This document shows, one piece after another, positions 8,907-17,669 of a DNA stretch of 57,215 nucleotides (position 1 is its first letter; each line of letters starts with the position of its first letter). The DNA is taken from assembly GCA_910577675.1 (NCBI GenBank), contig CAJTOR010000022.1:1-57215 (forward strand), given 5' to 3'. The notes beneath the pieces are model-generated. The model was not told the DNA's origin. It worked only from the letters and a program-made list of their open reading frames with translations, and ran no database searches. The translations under genes were made by a program, and so were the position numbers. This stretch comes from an uncultured Lachnospiraceae bacterium. GTDB lineage: Bacteria; Bacillota; Clostridia; Lachnospirales; Lachnospiraceae.

Positions 8907-8935
8907 TTGTTTTTTTCCCCCGCTTATGCTATACT
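8907..8935 (+). promoter_or_regulatory. extended -10 sigma-A promoter for the DUF402 gene
   Basis: TTGTTT (8907-8912), a 17-bp spacer and TATACT (8930-8935), with TGC directly before the -10 (extended -10). Transcription starts about 45 bp before the coding start at 8987. Confidence 0.7.
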
Positions 8936-8986
8936 ATTGCCAAAATACGGACATCATCCACAAGAATCAAAAGAACGGAGGTTGCC

Positions 8987-9472
8987 ATGGCTGAAAAAAC
9001 AATTTTCCGCAAACGTTTTATCCCGCTTGAAACCATCGCCCTGAAAGATGATTGTATTTTGTTCGAGAGCGATACCCGCATGGTCACCCGCTGGAAATCC
9101 CTAAAACCGCGCAAAGACATCGGAGGCGGTATCTCTGCATATTTTATGGATAAGGGGATTAAAGTCAGCAAGATTTTCGCGCCGGACGGACATTTTGTCC
9201 ACTGGTACTGTGATATGATACGCACGGTTTCTTCGGGCGATACGATTACCTTTATTGACCTTCTGATCGATGTGGTGATTGACCCGGAAGGGCGCATACA
9301 TATCTTAGATGCTGCGGAGGCGGCGGATGCGCTTGAGGGCGGGCTGATTACCGCGGATATTCTCTGTGATGCACTGCGCGCGATGGACATGCTTCTCGCC
9401 GATATTGACGCGGGGCGCTTTTGCGATTATACGGAATGGATCACAAGGTTTGAGGAACATGCGGATCATTAA
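8987..9472 (+). CDS. DUF402-family protein, nucleotide phosphatase-like (161 aa)
   Basis: The start is ATG 8987 with GGAGG five nt upstream; a longer open frame reaching back to 8582 has no such support. The core has the DUF402 pattern (VHWYCDMIR, then FIDLLIDVVIDPEGRIHILD, then a helical tail). DUF402 proteins include metal-dependent nucleoside di/triphosphatases such as Ntdp and fluoroacetyl-CoA-type phosphatases (established). The acidic D-x-x-x-D pattern around LIDVVIDPEG fits a metal site. Cytosolic, single-gene unit with its own promoter (8907) and a strong terminator (9506). Confidence 0.75.
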   Translation: MAEKTIFRKRFIPLETIALKDDCILFESDTRMVTRWKSLKPRKDIGGGISAYFMDKGIKVSKIFAPDGHFVHWYCDMIRTVSSGDTITFIDLLIDVVIDPEGRIHILDAAEAADALEGGLITADILCDALRAMDMLLADIDAGRFCDYTEWITRFEEHADH

Positions 9473-9505
9473 AAGCGGGTGGATCAATTGACAGGTCAAA
9501 AATAT

Positions 9506-9559
9506 AGGGGCTGCTGCAAAATCCGGCAATTGTACATATACCATTTTGCAGCAGCTCCT
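9506..9559. terminator. bidirectional terminator between convergent genes
   Basis: AGGGGCTGCTGCAAAAT pairs with ATTTTGCAGCAGCTCCT (17 bp, one G-U) around a 20-nt loop. The minus-strand exit is T-rich (TATATTTTT). It serves the DUF402 gene (+) and the GH2 gene (-). The core is closely similar to the terminator at 14983. Confidence 0.8.
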
Positions 9560-9569
9560 TTGTCTACCC

Positions 9570-12500
9570 CTACAGAAAAATCCCGTCAAACTCCTTTTCT
9601 GTCAGCTCCTCCTGCGGAGAAAATTCATCGGAAACCGCATAATCTGTCAGACTCTCATACAGATTCTGTGCCGCCACATCATCCACAATACGCTGCAAAC
9701 GCCCCGTGCATACCAGAAGCTTCCCGCCCATGCACTTCGCCTCAAAGACTGTTCCAAGCTTATGGTTTCGCTCAAAATTATCAATGGTCTGCACAATCGG
9801 ATGCAGTGCCGTCCCATCAAGCACTGCCGCGTCGCTTTCCGTTATAATTTCATACCACTGCGGTGTTGAATAAGAGTGGCTTTTAAACCCGCGAAGTGAC
9901 GGATGGTCTTTTTTGATATTAAGCCCCAGCGTCCCCACAGGCAGCGGGCGGTTGACGGATTCTGAGATGGAGCAAAACATCGGGTAGCACCAGAAATCCG
10001 TGCAGAAGGTTCCCCGTACTTTTTCCTTTATTTCCTGCGCAAAAAACAGCACGCGATACCCCAAACCAAGGAGTTTTTTCGCTTCTTTCGCGCAGGCTGT
10101 AACATAGAGCGGAACACTGTGAAACTCCCTATTCCCGCCGGTTATCCCATGTCCTTCCCCACACTCGCCGCATTCTTTGCATAACAAAAATGCATCTTCT
10201 TCCCCCTTTTGGAGCTTCTCTGCAAACTCCTGCAAGCGGTTCTTTTTTGGGTAAAGATAGACCTGGTAAGTGTTCCGGTTGATTAGCCCCCCATCCTGCC
10301 AGCAAAGCGTAAGCGTCAACTGATATTCTTTAAATTCGTCAAACACCGGCAGTTCGCAGGTGAATTCCCCCGCCGTGTGAACGCCGTTTACCAGCATTTT
10401 TTGCGGGTAGTCAACATCCAGGATATATCTTTTGCGCCCAGCGCCGGACACCGATTTTTCCGCCTCCGCGATTGTCACGTTAAGAGTCACCCCGCGAAGC
10501 GGCTGTGCGCCGTAATGTGAGATGACAAGTTCCCCGCTAAGGGTATCCCCGCCCGCATATACAAATTGCGGCAGTTTTGCCAAGACCACGGTTGGAGCGC
10601 AAAATTCCCTCCACTGCCTGCCGGATAAAATGCCCTTTTCTTCCATCCTCGCATTGAGCATACCAACCAGCGCCGTTCCCTGCCCGGAAAAGTCCTGGAT
10701 ATCAAGGAGCTGGTAACCGGCAAGCATATGGGAGCGGTGCGCTGCCTCAAGTTCAAGTTTATAACAAAACGCTGCCAGAGCGCCGGAATTTCGGAAAAAT
10801 TCTTCCGCCTGTCCCCCCATGCCCGCCGCCTCAAGGCGCTCCCTAAACACCTCAAAATTGCGCGCGGCAAGCACGCCCGTGTATCCGGAAATCTCTTTGA
10901 AATCCGGGTAGGTACAGTACTGGCCAATTTCGTGGGAGATCACAGGCTTATCCGTGGTAAAAGCATTTGCAGCCAACGCTTTTACCCGCTTAACCCCCGT
11001 GCCATACTGAATCTCAACTTCTTTTTCACCCGGTTTGGCATCTCCCCCAGGCTTTCCCTGTACGGCACTGTATTTAAAGCCCTCTTCTTCCCTATCAAAA
11101 AACAAATCGTAGTCATGTTCCGTATTCGGTTTCTGCGTCTGAACAAATCCCTGCGGAGCATCACACATCGCATACGAGCCGCGGATCAGCCTGTCTTTGT
11201 CAAAGCGCACGCCCACAAAGAAATCCTCTTTTGCAATGTCGGATGGGTAGAATTGGAAATTATTGGAACCTGATGTGTACAAATGTCTCCCGTCCACAGC
11301 ACGGAACCCTTCAATAATCTCTTCTAGGCGGTCCCTGCTTCCCCAGAGTTCATTGCCGAGCGACATCATCACAAAGGACGGGTGGCTGCCGTATGCCTCC
11401 ATCAGCCGAAACCCCTCGGCAATAAGATAATCCTGTTCCTGTGCATTGTAGCCTTCCTCTCCTGCCGCTGCAATTGTACCCCAGAACGGCAGTTCCGGCT
11501 CCATATATATACCGAGCAGATCCGCCGCAAAAAATGCCGCTTCCGGCGGACAGCAGGTGTGGAACCGATAGTGGTTGATCCCGAACCGCTTTGCGGTGCG
11601 CATTACCTTCAGCCATCCTTCTATCTCCATCGGAGCCGCGCCGGTCTGCGGAAAAATCATGCCGTCGTGCTTTCCGCGCAGAAAGGTTTTCACCCCGTTG
11701 ATATAAAAATGATGTTTTCCCGCTATAAATTCCCTAAATCCAAAGACTGCGTCCACCGCAAGCGCCGCGCACGTACTCCCGCGATATCCCCCTTCCACAG
11801 GCTGCGATCCCCCCGTACCAGCCGCGCCACTTCCTAAAGCTACATTTCCCCCTGCCGCCCGCAGAGTCAGTTTCTCTTCCACCCTCTCCCTCACCTGTTC
11901 CTGCGCATTCTTGTAAACCGGTCTTAAAAGCTCGCCCTCGCGCTCCACACAGCGGATATGCAACTGCCCGAAACACGGCGTAAATTCGCTGAAACGCATA
12001 ATATTTGCGACTTTTACGGTAAGTGTCTGGCGGCAGGTTCCCGGCATAATGGTTACCATCTGGCGGTGGGAATTTTCAACAAGATAAAGAGGGGCTGTCT
12101 GCACACCGGAAGTCGGCAGAATCTCCTCCAGCAGAAAGACATATTCGCCGCCCACTAATATTTCGCGTTCCTGCGGCAGCATCCAGGTATTTAATGTTTC
12201 AAGTACTACCTTGATTTCCCCCGTTGATGCATCCGATTCCGTAACGGCTGACAGCACGTCCACCGGGGCAAAAACCTGCAGTTCCATTTTTCCTAAAATA
12301 CCGTTCCAGTTTGTCTGGGTATCCGGCGAGGTCATATGCCCCCCCTTTGTCGGGTAGGCGGCATTGTCCACACATACTGTAATTGTAAGTTCCTGCCCCC
12401 TTACCGCACCGCCGATCTCATAGCGATGCGGTGCACAGATACTGTCGCTGCCGCCGATAAATTCACCGTTTACCCACACGCGCGCCATCCTTGTGCGCTC

Positions 12501-12773
12501 TAAATACAAGTAAAGCGGACAGCCCACATCCTCCTTCTGGATGCGCACAGTGCGCTGATACCACGCATATCCGCAAAATGGATAGCGCTCTGTAAAAAAA
12601 CCGGTTTCGCGCGCCGTATTCTCCCCGCGAAGACTCTTTTTTGCCTGCGCAGTTGTCGCAGGGAGCACAATCACATCGTTAAACGCATGTGAGAGGCATC
12701 CGTCCTCAAACCTCCCCCCTCTCTCCTCATCCATCCACAACAGCCATTCGCCCGACAAATCATATTTTTTCAA
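9570..12773 (-). CDS. glycoside hydrolase family 2 enzyme (beta-galactosidase/glucuronidase-like, 1067 aa)
   Basis: The order is an N-terminal sugar-binding jelly roll (WYQRTVRI, VWVNGEFIG), an Ig-like domain, a TIM barrel starting near residue 350 (ingredients FLRGKHDGMIFPQTG, FGINHYRFHTCCPPEAAFFA, YMEPELPFWG) and C-terminal beta domains. The acid/base glutamate is in SLGNELWG (about residue 475) and the nucleophile in ISHEIGQYCTYP (about 613). There is no signal peptide, so it acts in the cytosol on imported oligosaccharides. The start codon is TTG at 12773, supported by AAGGAAGGG 6 nt upstream. It follows the GNAT gene by 74 bp on the same strand. The exact substrate cannot be told from sequence. 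Confidence 0.88.
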   Translation of the reverse strand: MKKYDLSGEWLLWMDEERGGRFEDGCLSHAFNDVIVLPATTAQAKKSLRGENTARETGFFTERYPFCGYAWYQRTVRIQKEDVGCPLYLYLERTRMARVWVNGEFIGGSDSICAPHRYEIGGAVRGQELTITVCVDNAAYPTKGGHMTSPDTQTNWNGILGKMELQVFAPVDVLSAVTESDASTGEIKVVLETLNTWMLPQEREILVGGEYVFLLEEILPTSGVQTAPLYLVENSHRQMVTIMPGTCRQTLTVKVANIMRFSEFTPCFGQLHIRCVEREGELLRPVYKNAQEQVRERVEEKLTLRAAGGNVALGSGAAGTGGSQPVEGGYRGSTCAALAVDAVFGFREFIAGKHHFYINGVKTFLRGKHDGMIFPQTGAAPMEIEGWLKVMRTAKRFGINHYRFHTCCPPEAAFFAADLLGIYMEPELPFWGTIAAAGEEGYNAQEQDYLIAEGFRLMEAYGSHPSFVMMSLGNELWGSRDRLEEIIEGFRAVDGRHLYTSGSNNFQFYPSDIAKEDFFVGVRFDKDRLIRGSYAMCDAPQGFVQTQKPNTEHDYDLFFDREEEGFKYSAVQGKPGGDAKPGEKEVEIQYGTGVKRVKALAANAFTTDKPVISHEIGQYCTYPDFKEISGYTGVLAARNFEVFRERLEAAGMGGQAEEFFRNSGALAAFCYKLELEAAHRSHMLAGYQLLDIQDFSGQGTALVGMLNARMEEKGILSGRQWREFCAPTVVLAKLPQFVYAGGDTLSGELVISHYGAQPLRGVTLNVTIAEAEKSVSGAGRKRYILDVDYPQKMLVNGVHTAGEFTCELPVFDEFKEYQLTLTLCWQDGGLINRNTYQVYLYPKKNRLQEFAEKLQKGEEDAFLLCKECGECGEGHGITGGNREFHSVPLYVTACAKEAKKLLGLGYRVLFFAQEIKEKVRGTFCTDFWCYPMFCSISESVNRPLPVGTLGLNIKKDHPSLRGFKSHSYSTPQWYEIITESDAAVLDGTALHPIVQTIDNFERNHKLGTVFEAKCMGGKLLVCTGRLQRIVDDVAAQNLYESLTDYAVSDEFSPQEELTEKEFDGIFL

Positions 12774-12847
12774 GCAGATCCCTTCCTTTCAAACAAAAAA
12801 CATTCCCTGACTTACAGTGAAAACACGCCTGCACCCACAGTTACCAA

Positions 12848-13384
12848 TCATCCATCCCTTTCGCAGGCATCTCGCATATCTTTTGCCGTCATCCTCCAGG
12901 TTGTCCAATCCGACATCGGAAACGCACCCATTTTCCGGTAAAATGCGATGGACGGCGCGTTCCAGTTAAGGCAGGCCCACTCAAAGCGCTCACAGCCCTC
13001 CTTTAACGCAATATCTATCAAAATCCGGAATACTGCGCGTCCAATGCCCCGCCCGCGCACTTCCTCATTGAGGAAAAGATCCTCAAGATACAGATTTGTT
13101 CTCCCGCAAAAAGTTGAAAATGTGTGGAAATACAGACAGAACCCAACCGGGGCACCCTCCTCCTCCACAATCAGCACATTGCAGGCATGTTGTTCAAAAA
13201 TAGCCTTGTGCAGCCCTTCTTCCGTCGCAGCAACAGAGTCGGACATTTTCTCATACGCCGCAATCGCCCGGATAAAATGCAGCACCAAACTTTCCTCACC
13301 CTCTCGGACAGGACGCACCGTAACCCCGTCAATTCCGGTAGGATACTCTTCTTTTAAATAATTGTCTTTTCTGATATCTTCCAT
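12848..13384 (-). CDS. GNAT-family N-acetyltransferase (178 aa)
   Basis: The acetyl-CoA binding motif A is visible as LYLEDLFLNEEVRGRGIGRA, followed by the C-terminal GNAT elements (ERFEWACLNWNAPSIAFYRK). The length is normal for the family, and it resembles the diamine/aminoglycoside-type subgroup. The acceptor substrate is unknown. Cytosolic. It precedes the GH2 gene on the same strand. Confidence 0.88.
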   Translation of the reverse strand: MEDIRKDNYLKEEYPTGIDGVTVRPVREGEESLVLHFIRAIAAYEKMSDSVAATEEGLHKAIFEQHACNVLIVEEEGAPVGFCLYFHTFSTFCGRTNLYLEDLFLNEEVRGRGIGRAVFRILIDIALKEGCERFEWACLNWNAPSIAFYRKMGAFPMSDWTTWRMTAKDMRDACERDG

Positions 13385-13466
13385 AAAATCCTCCCATTTA
13401 CTCCTACATAAATACAGGATGCTCTTTTTTTATTGTTTTTTAAACGGAAATTTTCCCTCCCATTCC

Positions 13467-13486
13467 TTTGCGGAAAGTTCCGCAAA
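13467..13486. repeat. short hairpin after the nitrilase-like gene
   Basis: TTTGCGGAA and TTCCGCAAA flank AG. It begins 3 bp past the minus-strand stop codon; a T-run lies on the plus-strand side (13491-13499). It may act as a weak terminator. Confidence 0.45.
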
Positions 13487-13489
13487 TTC

Positions 13490-14092
13490 TTATTTTTTTG
13501 TGAGAACATCGGAAATCGACCGTCTGCCTTTTTCGCCAAAATCATCCGCTATGTTTTTAAAATCATATATCAGTAAATTTTCCTTGTTCCGTTTAAGCTC
13601 ATTGATTGTACGACCGGATTTATCAAATATCCCTGTCGGAGCAGTTTGATAGGGACGAATACTGTTCACCGACATTGTATATGTTACATTTTCCACAGCC
13701 CTTGTTCTAATATGCGATTTTATTAGCTCATACCGTTCGATGTCATCGCTATCTGCCACATCATAAAACAGTATAATATTTAATGCTGTATTCTCACGAT
13801 ATAATTCTCTAAAATATTCCGGATACCGTACTTCAAAACATATTCTGACAAGAATATACATATTGCTTTTTTTCGACATTTTTTCAATTTCCCGATATAC
13901 CGCATCTAACTCTTCAAAATTAACATCCACAGCAGATTTAATATCTCGAGGCGGATATCCTGTCAATGCACACTCTGGAAAAACTAACAGACGGATATTC
14001 TGGCTCGCTGCATCTTCAATACCTCTACATACAGCATGAAAATTATCTGTAATACTTGATCCAACAGCAAACTGATATGCACCTATTCTCAA
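13490..14092 (-). pseudogene. nitrilase-superfamily amidohydrolase with internal deletion (200 aa)
   Basis: The nitrilase glutamate motif (FPECALTGYPP) and the cysteine motif (RICFEVRYPEYFREL) are present, but they are separated by only about 60 residues. Intact members have roughly 100 or more between them, including the catalytic lysine strand (K-x-H/L). Here MSKKSNMYILV runs straight into RICFEVRYPE, so the lysine segment is missing and the enzyme should be inactive. The frame is open. AGGAGG precedes a TTG at 14092; a longer TTG start at 14110 would place that site inside the gene. The segment is AT-rich compared with its neighbours. It may be a decaying gene or a non-catalytic paralogue. 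Confidence 0.7.
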
Positions 14093-14207
14093 ATCTATTT
14101 TCCTCCTCAAATTGTATGCTTTATATTGTATCTCCTGTATATGGATTTTAATTCTTATAATAGCACCTTACAGGCACTAAATCAACAATTACTTTCCTGT
14201 ATTCTTC

Positions 14208-14236
14208 TTGACAATAATTCCATTCCCCAATATAAT
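14208..14236 (+). promoter_or_regulatory. consensus sigma-A promoter for the pseudouridine synthase gene
   Basis: TTGACA (14208-14213), a 17-bp spacer and TATAAT (14231-14236). The leader to the ATG at 14308 is about 65 nt. Confidence 0.85.
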
Positions 14237-14307
14237 TATTACAAAATTTCTTCCAGCTAAAACCCACACACCTGGATAAATAATCTGACCCGACGGAGTG
14301 AAATAAA

Positions 14308-14892
14308 ATGTATCATTACTATATCTTCCACAAACCTGCGGGCTGCATCACCGCCCTGCGGGACGAGAACAACCCGACCATACTGGATTATCTTGGCTCA
14401 CTTGACATGGAGCGCCTGCGCCCGGTGGGGCGGCTTGACCTCGATACAGAAGGGCTTCTTGTCCTGACAGATGACGGCGCATACAACCAGCAAATGACAC
14501 ACCCGGATATGGGAATCGAAAAAGAGTACTTTTTCTGGGCGCTGGGGAGCTTTACAGATGAAAAAAGAAAAATACTGCAATGCGGCGCGAAGCTTCCCGG
14601 GAAAAATCCTTCCCCCGCGCGCCCGGCAAAGGTCACCATTCTAAAGGAGTGCTTACTTGGGGATATCCACGATTTTATCACGGGAAAAAAGAGGGAACAT
14701 ATCTTAAAGAACCGCCCCGAAACCCCTGTGTTTTCAGGTTATATCACGGTGACAGAGGGCAGGAAACATGAGGTAAAACGACTGTTGAAAAGTGTTAGCT
14801 GCTGCTGTGTGTATCTAAAGCGCGTGCGCATGGGCAATGTGGTCTTGCCGGGGGATTTGGAGCTGGGCAAAGTGCGGGAATTCACACCATAA
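14308..14892 (+). CDS. RsuA/RluB/E/F-family rRNA pseudouridine synthase, S4-less (194 aa)
   Basis: The catalytic motif GRLDLDTEGLLVLTDDG (aspartate at about residue 43) and the N-terminal YYIFHKPAGCITALRD identify the RsuA/RluF group, which isomerises specific uridines in rRNA. The protein starts directly with the catalytic domain, without the S4 domain seen in many members; the RluE-like short form is similar. The GGAGTG upstream site supports ATG 14308. Monocistronic, with its own promoter and a terminator at 14983. Confidence 0.88.
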   Translation: MYHYYIFHKPAGCITALRDENNPTILDYLGSLDMERLRPVGRLDLDTEGLLVLTDDGAYNQQMTHPDMGIEKEYFFWALGSFTDEKRKILQCGAKLPGKNPSPARPAKVTILKECLLGDIHDFITGKKREHILKNRPETPVFSGYITVTEGRKHEVKRLLKSVSCCCVYLKRVRMGNVVLPGDLELGKVREFTP

Positions 14893-14901
14893 GTCATAAG
14901 G

Positions 14902-14947
14902 AAATTTCATGTCCCCATGCTGCTGCCGCAGCTTGTCCGATGGGGCT
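14902..14947 (+). repeat. dispersed repeat, copy 1 (downstream of the pseudouridine synthase)
   Basis: AAATTTCATGTCCCCATGCT and the following bases resemble 55005-55046: shared blocks are CAT-TCCC-ATGCTGC, CGC..CTTGTC and ATG-GGCT. It folds locally: CCCCAT pairs with ATGGGG and GCTGC with GCAGC inside. Both copies begin shortly after a plus-strand stop codon. Confidence 0.45.
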
Positions 14948-14982
14948 ATCCCCCACCTGACATAATTGATAGGTTAAATAAA

Positions 14983-15028
14983 GGGCTGTTGCAAAACGGG
15001 CATAAAAAATCTCCGAATTTGCAACAGC
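14983..15028. terminator. bidirectional terminator between convergent genes
   Basis: GCTGTTGCAAA (14985-14995) pairs with TTTGCAACAGC (15018-15028). The plus-strand exit CTCCTCTTTATTT is T-rich; the minus-strand exit is ATTTAACC. It shares its core with the terminator at 9506. Confidence 0.75.
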
Positions 15029-15077
15029 TCCTCTTTATTTCCAAAATATTCCAGAAACACTGATTTTTCTGGAAATG

Positions 15078-17177
15078 CTAACTCAAATGCTCCGGGTAAT
15101 TCTTTAGCACAATGCTTGAAAACGGCCACAGACGCATGGAGAGAATACCGTCCTCCGGATAATACAGTGCCATATCCACGCCGAAGCCCTGCGTGTTCGT
15201 GTACAGCATGCGGACAAGAGCCCGCCCCGGAAGCACACCAAGCTGCCAGACCGATACCTGGACATTCACCTCATAATCATTGTTGTTCACAAGGATAACA
15301 AACTGCTCCTCCTCGTTAAATCTCCCGAAACCGATCACGCCGTAAGCCCCGTACACAAATTTCAGGGAGCCGGTGCGCAGTGACTGGTACGCCTTGTGGA
15401 TGGCAATCAGCTCCCTGTGCAGGGCGATCAGTCCCTTGTCCTCCCTCCCCCACGGATAAGTGCGGCGGTTGTCAGGGTCCGTCCAGCCACAGACTCCCGC
15501 CTCGTCGCCGTAATAGATTGTCGGCGCGCCGATCCATGTCATCTGGATTACCACCGCCTCACGCATGATTGCCGGGTTCAATCCCTCGTTCGCTGCCTGC
15601 GGTCCGCTCGTCGCGGTGCGCCCGACCCTATGGTTTGTCCTTGTCATAAAACGGGAATGGTCATGGTTGGAAAGCTCGTTCATCGCAACCATCAGCGACT
15701 GGGTGTGGAAGCGCGTCATATAATGGCGCATTGCGCCAAAAAAAGCGTCCGCGTTGCAGTACATGTCATGCCTGTACTCGTCGCTGTGCTTTTCAAGCCC
15801 CGTTAAAAACCAGGTAATCGGTTCCATAAACGCATCATAATTCATAACGGAATCCCACTCGCTGCCGCTCAGCCATGGCTGGGGGTCACCATAATGCTCC
15901 GCCAATATCAATGCCTGCGGGTTCGCGCTGCGCACGTTCTCGCGGAATGCGCGCCAAAAATAGTGGTTGTACTCCGGCGAATGCCCCAGATCCGCCGCCA
16001 CATCAAGCCGCCATCCGTCCACATTGTAGGGCGGCGATACCCATTTGCGGGCAATGCGCATAATATAGTTAAACAGCTTGGGGGATGCTTCATAGTTGAG
16101 CTTGGGCAGCGTATCATGCCCCCACCAGCCATCGTAGGAAGCATTATATGGCCATTCTTTAGACTCTGTCTTATGGAACTGGAAAAAGGTATGGTAAGGG
16201 CTGTCCTCGGATACATACGCGCCCTTCTCGTAACCCTCCGCCTCCTCATAGATTTCCTCGCGGTCAAGCCACTTGTTAAACGACCCGCAGTGATTGAACA
16301 CGCCGTCTAGGATCACCTTCATCCCGCGCCGGTGAATCTCCTCCACAAGGGAGATAAAGAAAGCATTGCTCGCCTCAAGGTTCTCCTTTGAAGTCACGCG
16401 GCTGATATATTTTGTTGCTTTCTTATTTGATTTTTCCCCTTCCGGCAGGCGCGTCCCTTCGTCCTTTAAAATCACGCCATAATGCGGGTCAATATAATCG
16501 TAGTCCTGTATATCATATTTATGGTTTGACGGAGAAACAAAAATCGGGTTTAAGTATATTACCTCCACACCAAGTTCCTGTAAATAGTCCAGCTTTCGCA
16601 TAACACCCGCCAAGTCGCCGCCATAAAAAGCGCGCACATCCATGCTTGAGGGATAGCGGTTCCAGTCCACAATCCCAAGTGTCGGTTCACCGATATAGTT
16701 ATATTCGCCGTCCTGCACATCGTTTGAGGTATCCCCGTTGCAGAAGCGATCCACAAAAATCTGATAAAACACCGCACCCTTTGCCCAGTCCGGTATCGTA
16801 TAACCGGGCACAATCTCAAAATCGTACTCTGCATGGTGTACCGTGTCCACCCCTGCACGCGTATAATAATATTCCTCATCACCAAAGCGGATCATAAAAT
16901 AGTATGGAGCTGGTTCATTGGCCAGATACAGATCCGTTTCATAGAAGTCAAAACACTCCGTTGTCTTCCCGACAGTCATAGAAAAACGTTTTTCTCCGGC
17001 ACATAAAAGAACCTCGCTGATTTTCTGATGCGCAGTACGGATACGTATTTTTACGGATTCATACGGCATTGGCTCCGGCGGAATCCTGTAAGATGCAGTG
17101 CCGTCAGAAAAAACAGCGGCCTTGTTAAAAGGCATGCTCTCCTTATAAATTTCATATATCTTACTTCCGTTTTCCAT
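15078..17177 (-). CDS. GH13 alpha-amylase family enzyme, neopullulanase/cyclomaltodextrinase type (699 aa)
   Basis: An N-terminal Ig-like CBM34-type domain (about residues 1-130) precedes a GH13 barrel with the four conserved regions: DGVFNHCG, DGWRLDVAADLG (nucleophile, about 391), LILAEHYGDPQPW (acid/base, about 426) and NELSNHDHSRF (about 505). The order and length fit GH13 neopullulanase/cyclomaltodextrinase enzymes that hydrolyse maltodextrins and pullulan fragments. No signal peptide, so it acts inside the cell on imported maltodextrins. AGGAG lies upstream of the ATG. Monocistronic; two terminators separate it from ftsH upstream. Confidence 0.92.
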   Translation of the reverse strand: MENGSKIYEIYKESMPFNKAAVFSDGTASYRIPPEPMPYESVKIRIRTAHQKISEVLLCAGEKRFSMTVGKTTECFDFYETDLYLANEPAPYYFMIRFGDEEYYYTRAGVDTVHHAEYDFEIVPGYTIPDWAKGAVFYQIFVDRFCNGDTSNDVQDGEYNYIGEPTLGIVDWNRYPSSMDVRAFYGGDLAGVMRKLDYLQELGVEVIYLNPIFVSPSNHKYDIQDYDYIDPHYGVILKDEGTRLPEGEKSNKKATKYISRVTSKENLEASNAFFISLVEEIHRRGMKVILDGVFNHCGSFNKWLDREEIYEEAEGYEKGAYVSEDSPYHTFFQFHKTESKEWPYNASYDGWWGHDTLPKLNYEASPKLFNYIMRIARKWVSPPYNVDGWRLDVAADLGHSPEYNHYFWRAFRENVRSANPQALILAEHYGDPQPWLSGSEWDSVMNYDAFMEPITWFLTGLEKHSDEYRHDMYCNADAFFGAMRHYMTRFHTQSLMVAMNELSNHDHSRFMTRTNHRVGRTATSGPQAANEGLNPAIMREAVVIQMTWIGAPTIYYGDEAGVCGWTDPDNRRTYPWGREDKGLIALHRELIAIHKAYQSLRTGSLKFVYGAYGVIGFGRFNEEEQFVILVNNNDYEVNVQVSVWQLGVLPGRALVRMLYTNTQGFGVDMALYYPEDGILSMRLWPFSSIVLKNYPEHLS

Positions 17178-17371
17178 CCCTTTACTCCTGCCTGCAATTA
17201 AAATAGTCGGTGTGTATGCAACTGCCCGCGGCGGGCTTGTTACATGTATATTCCTATTTTATAATACCATCGTCCTAAATACAATATACAAAATCACTAA
17301 AATCTTGCCTTTTTTTGTACTGACCTGCCTGATTATACATATCCGCTTAATTAATCTTTCTGCGGACAGTA

Positions 17372-17403
17372 AAAAAGGACAGCTTACGGTCACTGTCCTT
17401 TTT
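17372..17403. terminator. bidirectional terminator
   Basis: AAAAAGGACAG and CTGTCCTTTTT flank a 10-nt loop; A and T tracts on both sides allow it to work on either strand. Confidence 0.8.
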
Positions 17404-17603
17404 CGGAGAAGGTATTTTTGTTACTTATGGGGTGTAGCAAAAACTATATATAATGTATTGGGGTTTACGTGTATTATTATAGCATGGAAAAAAGAAAAAG
17501 TGTTCACAAACATGATGTAAATTCGCTCTTTTTTTTCGTCATTTTCACGGAAAATTTTCGAAAACTTCCGTTTTTTCAGGTGTGTTTTATACAAAAAACC
17601 ACA

Positions 17604-17639
17604 AAAAAACCGATCTTTTGTTGGAAAGACCGGTTTTTT
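17604..17639. terminator. ftsH terminator (bidirectional form)
   Basis: AAAAAACCG and CGGTTTTTT close a stem that continues as (A/G)TCTTT pairing with AAAGA, with a short loop. It lies 31 bp after the ftsH stop. Confidence 0.85.
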
Positions 17640-17669
17640 GCAATTTTCCTGCCAGCGCCCTATTACTTT

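Larger units (their letters stand above)
17178..17669. other. intergenic region between ftsH and the amylase gene
   Basis: No gene. It holds two terminators (17372-17403 and 17604-17639) and, on the minus strand, a possible extended -10 (TGG before TATTAT, 17261-17269) for the amylase. The amylase leader has a GCCCG-CGG-CGGGC hairpin (17224-17236). The remaining 17410-17600 stretch is AT-rich without a recognisable signal. Confidence 0.5.

Noticed and set aside
8582..8986. N-terminal extension of the DUF402 protein
   Set aside because: It overlaps the opposite-strand gene and the promoter at 8907; GGAGG before ATG 8987 defines the start.
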